A DNA stretch of 5,581 bases from Clostridium sp. OF09-36 (GTDB taxonomy: Bacteria; Bacillota; Clostridia; Lachnospirales; Lachnospiraceae), in assembly GCF_003481985.1 (NCBI RefSeq), contig NZ_QUMD01000054.1, forward strand, positions 1 through 5,581, read 5' to 3'. Shown here piece after piece: positions 1 to 3,947 of this stretch. The position numbers and the translations under genes were made by a program. The first letter of the stretch is position 1, and each line of letters starts with the position of its first letter. The notes below the pieces were generated by a model. That model was not told the origin of the DNA. It saw only the letters and a program-made list of their open reading frames with translations, and did no database searches.

Positions 1-109
1 AATAAGGCCCAGAAAGGCCCCTGTTACGCTTTAGAAGCCGTTTTCAGCCCTCCGAGGGTAAATATACCGGCCCCCTCTCTACCGCGCCCGGAAAGCCGCA
101 TAAATCAAG
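1..109. repeat. 109-bp terminal direct repeat, left copy (circular-contig overlap)
   Basis: This stretch is identical, base for base, to 5473-5581. Identical ends on a contig carrying a rep gene, a mob gene and a toxin-antitoxin pair are best explained by a circular molecule read slightly more than once around, giving a circle of 5,472 bp. The first five bases are the end of the rep gene's last codons and its stop (compare 5473-5477), so the rep gene runs across the junction. The alternative, a true terminal repeat of a linear element, is less likely because the repeat begins inside a coding sequence. Confidence 0.93.
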
Positions 110-189
110 GCTTTTTTGCCACCTAAATGCGTACATACCAGGGCAGAAGTTTAAGAGCCAGGGCTTGGGGAAACGGGCAGGAAAATGTA
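6..189. other. Non-coding stretch between rep stop and antitoxin promoter
   Basis: About 180 bases after the rep stop hold no gene I can support on either strand. Visible items are a small hairpin (CCCT-CCG-AGGG at 48-58), a weak terminator-like hairpin (92-117, listed separately) and G/C-rich runs without clear repeats. The reverse-strand open frame crossing this area (44-481) is antisense to the antitoxin gene, has no good ribosome binding site, and shows no family motif. Confidence 0.6.
92..117 (+). terminator. Weak candidate intrinsic terminator for rep
   Basis: AAAGCC (92-97) can pair with GGCTTT (109-114) around an 11-base loop, and the right arm runs into a six-T tract (112-117). The stem is short and the loop long, so this is a weak rho-independent terminator at best. 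Its place, about 90 bases after the rep stop and before the next promoter, is what would be expected for ending the rep transcript. Confidence 0.4.
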
Positions 190-219
190 TTGACATTGTA
201 AATAAAAAAATGATACAAT
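190..219 (+). promoter_or_regulatory. Extended -10 promoter of the antitoxin operon
   Basis: A perfect -35 TTGACA (190-195) is followed after 18 bases by TACAAT (214-219), which is preceded by TGA (211-213) to give an extended -10. This is a strong sigma-A-type promoter; transcription should start near 226, leaving a very short leader before the Shine-Dalgarno site at 236-242. No other clear promoter lies before 1577, so it probably drives four genes. Confidence 0.85.
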
Positions 220-223
220 GTAT
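193..223. promoter_or_regulatory. Candidate autoregulatory operator overlapping the promoter
   Basis: ACATTGTA (193-200) and TACAATGT (214-221) form a perfect 8-bp inverted repeat whose arms sit on the -35 and -10 elements. A second palindrome, ATACA-A-TGTAT (213-223), covers the -10 itself. RelB/DinJ-type antitoxins have ribbon-helix-helix DNA-binding domains and typically repress their own operon through such palindromes, so these are the natural binding sites. Binding itself is inferred. Confidence 0.65.
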
Positions 224-251
224 ATAATAAGAGTGAAAGGAGTTGCTATCT

Positions 252-533
252 ATGGCGAATACAAATATTAACATTCGTATGGACGCAGATTTGAAGCGGC
301 AGTTTGAGGCGTTCTGTGCTGATATGGGAATGACGATGACAACGGCGTTCAATGTTTTTGCTCGTAAGGCGGTGAGAGAGTATAGAATACCCTTTGAAAT
401 CAGCGGCGATGTGCCGAACGCAGAAACCGTCGAAGCAATCCAGGAAGTAAAGAGAATGAAGGCCGATCCGAGCCTCGGCAAGACCTATTCCAATGTCGAT
501 CAGATGATGGAGGAGCTGCTTGCCGATGTATAA
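252..533 (+). CDS. dinJ: RelB/DinJ-family antitoxin (type II toxin-antitoxin)
   Basis: This 93-aa protein should neutralise the YafQ-type toxin encoded next to it by direct binding, and repress the operon with it. Its N-terminus (NINIRMD, residues 5-11) is the beta strand of a ribbon-helix-helix DNA-binding domain, followed by two helices (about 12-24 and 29-44) and the family hallmark RIPFEI (45-50). The acidic C-terminal half (51-93) would wrap the toxin. ATG at 252 is preferred because AAAGGAG (236-242) lies nine bases upstream; the in-frame TTG at 243 abuts that site. The gene overlaps the toxin gene by 8 bases, which implies translational coupling. Length and order fit the DinJ-YafQ family well. 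Confidence 0.92.
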   Translation: MANTNINIRMDADLKRQFEAFCADMGMTMTTAFNVFARKAVREYRIPFEISGDVPNAETVEAIQEVKRMKADPSLGKTYSNVDQMMEELLADV

Positions 534-798
534 CATAAGACCAACCACAAAGTTTCAGAAGGATTTGAAGCGTGTGAAAAAGCGCGGCTTTGATATTTCT
601 TTGCTGACCGATATTATTAAAAAGCTGGCTGCGGGGGAGCCGTTGCCGGGGAAGAACAGGGATCACCAGCTTTCCGGGGACTATGCGGGGTGTCGTGAGT
701 GCCACATTACGCCGGATTGGTTGCTGATCTACGAAGTGGACGGGGACGAGCTGATTTTATATCTTACCCGGACGGGATCGCATAGCGACTTATTTTAG
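526..798 (+). CDS. yafQ: YafQ-family mRNA-interferase toxin (RelE superfamily)
   Basis: This 90-aa protein belongs to the YafQ branch of the RelE fold: ribosome-dependent endonucleases that cut mRNA when the antitoxin is degraded. Residues matching the catalytic set known from E. coli YafQ are all present: H47, H60, D64, W65 and H86, in the contexts DHQLSGDY, CHITPDWLLIY and RTGSHSDLF. The last is a YafQ signature at the C-terminus. ATG at 526 lies inside the end of the antitoxin gene with GGAGGAG (509-515) ten bases before it; a TTG at 520 is in frame but less well placed. With all active-site residues kept, the toxin looks functional. Together with the antitoxin it should kill or arrest cells that lose the plasmid. 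Confidence 0.93.
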   Translation: MYNIRPTTKFQKDLKRVKKRGFDISLLTDIIKKLAAGEPLPGKNRDHQLSGDYAGCRECHITPDWLLIYEVDGDELILYLTRTGSHSDLF

Positions 799-816
799 GG
801 GAAGGAGGAAAGGTCT

Positions 817-1065
817 ATGAGCTGGGATAAAGAGAGGATCGCGCAGATACAGCTTCCCGATCCGGCAGACGATGATCCGCACCCTCGTCTGCTCTTGGAA
901 GGGCGCGGCATACACGCAGGAGAGGGATTTACAGCTCTGTTTCCAGATGGCTGGCACGAGATTACCCTTGAAGTAGCCTGGGAGCCGACAGGCCCTGCTT
1001 GCTGGTACATATCTACGCCTGGGTTTAAGGGTGTGTGTCCTGTGGGCCTGTTCGTGAAAGTATGA
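817..1065 (+). CDS. Small protein of unknown function, DUF5348-like
   Basis: An 82-aa acidic-to-neutral protein with AAGGAGG (802-808) eight bases before its ATG. It starts 18 bases after the toxin stop and ends in a 4-base ATGA overlap with the next gene, so it is clearly part of the operon. No signal peptide or membrane segment is visible. The C-terminal half (about residues 32-82), with IHAGEGFTALFPDGWHEITLE, GPACWYIS and CPVGLFVKV, looks like the small beta-rich DUF5348 family found on Firmicute mobile elements (pattern: glycine-rich start, a conserved W, WYL-like strand, final GL.V.). That match is from memory of the pattern and is tentative. No function can be given; position suggests a maintenance role. 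Confidence 0.75.
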   Translation: MSWDKERIAQIQLPDPADDDPHPRLLLEGRGIHAGEGFTALFPDGWHEITLEVAWEPTGPACWYISTPGFKGVCPVGLFVKV

Positions 1066-1577
1066 AAACGATACGGCAGATAGCCGACGAGATAGGGGTA
1101 TCAAAGCAGGCGGTCTATAAGCGATACAAAGGCAAGCTGCATACGGTTTGCGCTCCGTATACGCATACGGAGCAGGGGGTATTGTATCTATCGGAGCAGG
1201 CTGAAACCCTGATAAAACAAGATTTTTTGAAAGATGACCGCTCCAATGGAGCGCATACGGATACGCATACGGAGCGCTCCATTGGAGCGGTGCCGGAGCA
1301 GTCGCAAGAGGCCGGAGTGGTAGCAGTTTTGCAGGCCACCATCGACACGCTGCAGGGGCAGCTTGAAGTGAAAGACCGGCAGATTGAGGAACTAAACGCA
1401 AGGCTGGCAGAGGTCAGCGCGGCGCTGCTTGCCGCCCAGCAGACAGCAGCGGCGGCCCAGGCCCTTCACGCGGGGACAATCCAGCAGCAGCTTCTTACCG
1501 GGGAGGCCGGAGCGGATCAGCAGGGCCAGGAGCCGGAGCAAAAGCGCGGGTGGTTTAGTAAACTGTTTGGAAAGTAG
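1062..1577 (+). CDS. HTH/coiled-coil protein, candidate plasmid partition factor
   Basis: This 171-aa protein has three parts. Residues 2-26 (TIRQIADEIGVSKQAVYKR) form a helix-turn-helix of the kind seen in MerR-like and DUF536 plasmid proteins. Residues about 88-145 (VLQATIDTLQGQLEVKDRQIEELNARLAEV and on) are a heptad-type, alanine/glutamine-rich coiled coil. A charged linker ends in the basic-aromatic tail KRGWFSKLFGK (161-171), which could touch membrane. This layout is shared with single-protein segregation factors such as staphylococcal pSK1 Par, so plasmid partition or a replication-accessory role is the best guess. The ATG at 1062 overlaps the previous stop (ATGA); a GTG at 1035 is in frame but deeper in the previous gene. 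Its own coding DNA contains palindromic repeats (1139-1291) encoding the low-complexity stretch HTDTHTERS. Confidence 0.8.
   Translation: MKTIRQIADEIGVSKQAVYKRYKGKLHTVCAPYTHTEQGVLYLSEQAETLIKQDFLKDDRSNGAHTDTHTERSIGAVPEQSQEAGVVAVLQATIDTLQGQLEVKDRQIEELNARLAEVSAALLAAQQTAAAAQALHAGTIQQQLLTGEAGADQQGQEPEQKRGWFSKLFGK
1139..1291. repeat. Intragenic cluster of iteron-like repeats and palindromes
   Basis: GCATACGG occurs four times (1139-1146, 1163-1170, 1253-1260, 1265-1272). The 15-mer ATACGCATACGGAGC occurs twice exactly (1159-1173, 1261-1275). GCTCCGTAT (1152-1160) and ATACGGAGC (1165-1173) form a 9-bp inverted repeat with a 4-base spacer. The palindrome CGCTCCA-A/T-TGGAGCG occurs twice (1239-1253, 1275-1289); with flanks these make a perfect 18-bp inverted repeat (1237-1254 against 1274-1291) around a 19-base loop. 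All lies inside the HTH/coiled-coil gene. Such dense symmetry is not needed for coding and suggests protein-binding sites, perhaps for the encoded HTH protein. Confidence 0.85.
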
Positions 1578-1579
1578 AA

Positions 1580-1632
1580 AGCAACTTAAAGTTGCTCAAT
1601 AATTGATGGTAGCAACCGAGAAGTTATTGCTA
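1580..1632. promoter_or_regulatory. Paired inverted repeats, candidate operators before the XRE gene
   Basis: AGCAACTT-A-AAGTTGCT (1580-1596) is a perfect 17-bp palindrome starting two bases after the upstream stop codon. A weaker related copy, TAGCAA (1610-1615) with TTGCTA (1627-1632), follows. No T-tract follows the first palindrome, so it is unlikely to be an intrinsic terminator. Two similar dyads upstream of a gene for an XRE repressor fit autoregulatory operators. Confidence 0.55.
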
Positions 1633-1636
1633 AAAT
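1628..1636 (+). promoter_or_regulatory. Possible extended -10 promoter of the XRE gene
   Basis: TGC followed by TAAAAT (1631-1636) gives an extended -10 just after the second dyad. I see no convincing -35 at 16-18 bases; the nearest TTGATG (1603-1608) is 22 bases away. The predicted start near 1643 would leave a leader of under 20 bases before the ATG at 1661, still including the Shine-Dalgarno site at 1646-1653. Confidence 0.35.
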
Positions 1637-1660
1637 GATGATCAGAAAGGAGGAACAAAT

Positions 1661-2014
1661 ATGAGTATAGCGGCACCAATGCTGGTTATTTCTTTGATCA
1701 TCTATGCAGGTCTTTTCGGGCTATTTATCTATCTGGTTATCTTAATTATTCGAGCTTTGAAGAAATATATTAGGTCTAAAGATGTAAGAGCTGAAAAGAG
1801 CGTCCTTAAGCAAAATTTAGGTGAAGTATTGAAAGACTTGCGGACTAAAAATAAGATGACCCAAGAATTTGTAGCAGAAACAATAGGGGTTAGTCGGCAA
1901 GCAGTATCTAAGTGGGAAAGCGGAGAATGTGATCCGAGTACCTCTAATTTGATTGCGCTGGCAAAGTTGTACAGAACGACGGTTGAGGAAATTTTGCAGA
2001 ACATAAAGCAGTAA
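1661..2014 (+). CDS. Membrane-anchored XRE-family transcriptional regulator
   Basis: A 117-aa protein with one N-terminal membrane helix (about residues 5-31, LVISLIIYAGLFGLFIYLVILII), then a basic juxtamembrane stretch (RALKKYIRSK) and a complete XRE/Cro helix-turn-helix domain (about 50-115). Within this, KMTQEFVAETIGVSRQAVSKWESG (65-88) is the classic two-helix DNA-binding unit. Residue order implies the DNA-binding domain is cytoplasmic and tethered to the membrane. AAAGGAGG (1646-1653) lies seven bases before the ATG. The gene stands alone between the stability operon and the oriT/mob region. Its most likely job is to repress its own or neighbouring promoters; the membrane tether could add sensing or localisation, but that is inference. 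Confidence 0.85.
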   Translation: MSIAAPMLVISLIIYAGLFGLFIYLVILIIRALKKYIRSKDVRAEKSVLKQNLGEVLKDLRTKNKMTQEFVAETIGVSRQAVSKWESGECDPSTSNLIALAKLYRTTVEEILQNIKQ

Positions 2015-2106
2015 TTTGACAGTGTGGCCGAAGCCCCAGCCGGAGCCGCCCGAAAGCAGCGGGAAACCGTAGCGGTTGGCAGCTCCGGCAATCCCCCGCG
2101 GGAGCG

Positions 2107-2166
2107 CGCAAAAGCACTTTCATACTGCCAGCCCCAAAGGGGCGGCGGTGTGAAAGTGCTTTTGCG
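2107..2166. repeat. Long inverted repeat, about 28 bp stem with 3-base loop
   Basis: CGCAAAAGCACTTTCA (2107-2122) pairs perfectly with TGAAAGTGCTTTTGCG (2151-2166). Pairing continues inward through 2129/2144 with two G-T pairs, then after one bulged A (2130) through GCCCC-AAA-GGGGC (2131-2143). The total is about 28 paired bases. GTGTG (2148-2152) lies in the right arm. This is the leading candidate for the relaxase recognition hairpin. Confidence 0.85.
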
Positions 2167-2189
2167 TTACTTTCTCACAAGAAAGTAAC
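2166..2189. repeat. Second oriT-region hairpin
   Basis: GTTACTTTCT (2166-2175) and AGAAAGTAAC (2180-2189) form a perfect 10-bp stem around the loop CACA. Its first base is also the last of the long hairpin, so the two abut and could stack or compete. No T-tract follows, so it is not a standard terminator. Confidence 0.8.
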
Positions 2190-2196
2190 AAAGAGG

Positions 2197-2225
2197 TTGT
2201 GGCCTGCGGCCAGTTATGGTAAAAT
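2197..2225 (+). promoter_or_regulatory. Promoter of the mob gene
   Basis: TTGTGG (2197-2202) is separated by 17 bases from TAAAAT (2220-2225), which carries an upstream TGG (2217-2219) extended -10. The small dyad TGGCC-TGC-GGCCA overlaps the -35 and spacer. Since it lies next to the candidate oriT, relaxase binding there could repress mob, as is known for MobM of pMV158. Confidence 0.6.
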
Positions 2226-2294
2226 AGGAATAGTAAGATATGGGCTTTTTGCAGGAAAGGGACGGGTGATTTTATAGGTACAACCATTTCGGGA

Positions 2295-3521
2295 ATGACG
2301 GGCCGGGGAAGCATCCGGCACAACAACAGGAGCTTTTCAGCGGCGAATGTAGACCGGAGCAGGTCGGGGCAGAATGTCACCTTTTGCAACGAGGATTTGA
2401 AAAAGGTGTACCACGAACTTTTCGATGAAGCCCTGGCTGCCTACAATGCCAAAAAGAAAAAGACCAGGGACAAGATACCAGACTACTATGAGCATATCCG
2501 GCAGAGCAAGCAGGAAAAGCTATTTCATGAGGCTATCTTCCAGATCGGCAACTTGATAGACTGCGGGTGCGGCTCCCCTGGAGGGGAACGGGCGGCGGCA
2601 GCTCTCAAAGAGTTTGCAGAGTCCTTCCAGGAGCGCAATCCTCATCTGCGGGTGTTCAATATGGTGCTGCACATGGACGAGGCCACGCCCCACCTCCATG
2701 TGGACTTCGTGCCGGTGGCAACGGAGCAGAGCCGGGGCCTTTCGACGCGGGTATCAATGAAACAAGCGTTAAAGCAGCAGGGATTTGAAGGGATGGGCCG
2801 GAAGCAGACGGAATGGAAAGCCTGGATGGAACGGGAGAAAGAAGCCCTAACGGAAATCGCCCAGGCGCACGAGTTTGAGATTATCAGCTTAGGCGGTGGT
2901 CGGCCTCATATGGAGCTGCCAGAGTACAGAGCAGCGGCCCAGCGGCTTGAAGCTATCCAGGAACAGGTGACAGCGGCAGAGCAGGAGATCGCGGCCCTGG
3001 AAAAGCAGAGAAAGGCCCTGCAAGGGAATGTGAAGCTGCTGAAAGCGGTTGAGAAGGTCAAGCCCGATCTGGACGCAATACAGCCGGAAAAGACGCTGAC
3101 AGGGGCCGTCAAGGGCGTGACGGTGGAGCAGGTGAAGGAGCTGAAGGCGGCGGTGATCCGGGGCGCGGCGGCAGAGCAGAAGGTGCGGGAGCTGAAGGTA
3201 GAAAACCAACAGCTTCAGCAGAAAATCCCCTCGACGAAAGAAAAGCTGAAGGAGGCCCAGGAGCGGCAGCGGCTTGAAAATGAAAACCGGCAGCTTAAAG
3301 TGCAGGTGGAATACCTGGAAGAAGATTTGAGCCGGGAGCGCGGGTTTTCGGCGCGGCTTCAGGAAGGGATCGGGGCGGTGCTGGATTTCCTGGATCGGCA
3401 CTTGCCAGAGCAGTTCCGGCCCCTGGTCGAAAAGGCGCGTGAGCTACTACCTGTGCCAGAGGTGCAGCAGCCGGAAAGAGAGCAGGAACGGGGCCATACC
3501 TGGGGTGGTATGGAGCTATAA
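2295..3521 (+). CDS. mob: MobV/Pre-family relaxase (plasmid mobilization protein)
   Basis: This 408-aa protein should nick one strand at oriT and stay bound to it to start transfer, using the mating apparatus of a co-resident conjugative element. The N-terminus carries the MobV motif IRHNNR; H9 matches the catalytic histidine (H22) of pMV158 MobM. HMDEATPHLHVDFVP (126-140) is the metal-binding histidine motif with H126, H133 and H135. Residues about 212-350 are a long coiled coil rich in E, Q, K and A, likely for dimerisation; the tail (375-408) is proline/glutamate rich. The ATG at 2295 has no good Shine-Dalgarno site. AGGAAAGGG (2253-2261) is better placed for an in-frame ATA at 2274, which would add seven residues (to 415 aa). 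Length is normal for the family and the frame is intact. Confidence 0.92.
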   Translation: MTGRGSIRHNNRSFSAANVDRSRSGQNVTFCNEDLKKVYHELFDEALAAYNAKKKKTRDKIPDYYEHIRQSKQEKLFHEAIFQIGNLIDCGCGSPGGERAAAALKEFAESFQERNPHLRVFNMVLHMDEATPHLHVDFVPVATEQSRGLSTRVSMKQALKQQGFEGMGRKQTEWKAWMEREKEALTEIAQAHEFEIISLGGGRPHMELPEYRAAAQRLEAIQEQVTAAEQEIAALEKQRKALQGNVKLLKAVEKVKPDLDAIQPEKTLTGAVKGVTVEQVKELKAAVIRGAAAEQKVRELKVENQQLQQKIPSTKEKLKEAQERQRLENENRQLKVQVEYLEEDLSRERGFSARLQEGIGAVLDFLDRHLPEQFRPLVEKARELLPVPEVQQPEREQERGHTWGGMEL

Positions 3522-3525
3522 AAGA

Positions 3526-3565
3526 AGCCTGTCAGGGGGCCTTGCAAGAGCCGCCCGGACAGGCT
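3526..3565. repeat. Inverted repeat overlapping the rep promoter
   Basis: AGCCTGTC (3526-3533) and GACAGGCT (3558-3565) are perfect 8-bp arms, with partial G/C pairing inside (GGG with CCC) and the self-complementary CTTGCAAG (3541-3548) in the loop. The right arm touches the TATAAT. No T-run follows, so a role as operator is as likely as termination of mob. Confidence 0.6.
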
Positions 3566-3570
3566 ATAAT
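3542..3570 (+). promoter_or_regulatory. Candidate rep promoter
   Basis: TTGCAA (3542-3547), 17 bases, then a perfect TATAAT (3565-3570). The start would be near 3577, at the beginning of the first 44-bp repeat, giving rep a leader of about 370 nt that spans all the repeats and hairpins. The -35 matches consensus at four of six positions. Confidence 0.6.
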
Positions 3571-3577
3571 AACAGTA

Positions 3578-3621
3578 AAAATAGGGAATAAAATATATTG
3601 ATAATATATGCCCCCCTATGG
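3578..3621. repeat. 44-bp direct repeat, copy 1
   Basis: This stretch is identical to 3655-3698, offset 77 bases. Each copy contains the dyad ATATATT-GAT-AATATAT (3593-3609 here) followed by six Cs and TATGG. In this copy the run continues as CCCC-TAT-GGGG (3613-3623), a further small dyad. It is a candidate iteron bound by Rep. Confidence 0.92.
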
Positions 3622-3654
3622 GGTATGGGAGATGGCAGGGAGTTAGTGGGTTGT

Positions 3655-3698
3655 AAAATAGGGAATAAAATATATTGATAATATATGCCCCCCTATGG
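3655..3698. repeat. 44-bp direct repeat, copy 2
   Basis: An exact copy of 3578-3621, including the ATATATT-GAT-AATATAT dyad (3670-3686). Downstream it diverges into TGGCC-TTTA-GGCCA (3696-3709). The 11-base core AATAAAATAT plus T recurs in part a third time at 3721-3731, in AT-rich DNA. Confidence 0.92.
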
Positions 3699-3838
3699 CC
3701 TTTAGGCCAGGGAGAAAAATAATAAAATATTCTCTCTCGGACAGGGAGAAAGTCGGAGGGGGTTATGGGGGTGAGCGGCGGGGTGTGGGAATGTGGTAAA
3801 CCTGAAAGGTTTTCCATCATTTCCATGCCCCAGAGCGA

Positions 3839-3910
3839 GGGGGAAAAGGGGGAGGTGACTTTCTCTTTAAGGCCCCTTTGGGGCCGCTCTTTGGCTCCCC
3901 CTTTTCCCCC
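3839..3910. repeat. 16-bp inverted repeat enclosing a GC hairpin, before rep
   Basis: GGGGGAAAAGGGGGAG (3839-3854) is the exact reverse complement of CTCCCCCTTTTCCCCC (3895-3910); one more A-T pair (3838/3911) extends it. The 40-base loop contains GGCCCC-TTT-GGGGCC (3871-3885). The structure ends 37 bases before the rep ATG, so in mRNA it could block elongation or ribosome access. In single-stranded DNA it could be a priming site. No U-tract follows either stem. Confidence 0.85.
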
Positions 3911-3947
3911 TGTGGGTTTGCAGAATGTACGAAAAGAGGTGTAAGGA

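Larger units (their letters stand above)
2015..2294. other. oriT: Hairpin-rich intergenic region, candidate oriT
   Basis: This 280-base gap before the MobV gene is packed with inverted repeats: GCCGGAGC (2039-2046) with GCTCCGGC (2082-2089), enclosing AACCG-TAG-CGGTT (2065-2077); CCCGCGGG (2095-2102); a very long hairpin (2107-2166); a second hairpin (2166-2189); and TGGCC-TGC-GGCCA (2200-2212). In MobV plasmids such as pMV158 the transfer origin lies directly upstream of mob and consists of alternative hairpins around a nick within GTGTG. GTGTG also occurs here (2148-2152). The oriT assignment is by position and structure; the nick site is not known. Confidence 0.65.
3522..3947. other. oriV: Non-coding rep control region and candidate replication origin
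   Basis: These 426 bases separate mob from rep and hold no supportable gene. In order they contain an inverted repeat (3526-3565) overlapping a promoter, two exact 44-bp direct repeats, an AT-rich stretch (3711-3731) with a third copy of AATAAAATAT, a G-run segment (3758-3789), a small hairpin AAACCT-GAA-AGGTTT (3798-3812), and a 16-bp inverted repeat around an inner hairpin (3839-3910). Direct repeats plus AT-rich DNA right before a rep gene are what an iteron-type origin looks like. The long leader could also host antisense-RNA control. Which applies cannot be decided from sequence alone. Confidence 0.6.

Noticed and set aside
1..109. Terminal repeats as transposon or phage ends
   Set aside because: They are direct rather than inverted, begin inside the rep coding sequence, and no transposase, integrase or phage gene is present.
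44..481. A 145-codon reverse-strand open frame opposite the antitoxin gene
   Set aside because: Most of it is antisense to dinJ and its promoter; the hydrophobic stretches arise from the complementary frame and no start signal supports it.
790..1401. A 203-codon reverse-strand open frame opposite the DUF5348-like and HTH genes
   Set aside because: No ribosome binding site or family motif; the forward genes have strong starts, overlaps and recognisable domains.
1580..1596. The palindrome after the HTH/coiled-coil gene as an intrinsic terminator
   Set aside because: The stem is short and A/T rich and no T-tract follows; it fits an operator better.
2016..2021. Perfect TTGACA as a promoter just after the XRE gene
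   Set aside because: No -10-like sequence occurs 15-19 bases downstream; that area is G/C rich (GCCGGA).
3695..3799. A 34-codon forward open frame in the rep leader (begins MAFRPGRKIIK)
   Set aside because: No Shine-Dalgarno site before its ATG, which falls inside the 44-bp repeat, and the C-terminal half is glycine/arginine low complexity from G-runs. A leader peptide cannot be excluded but is not supported.
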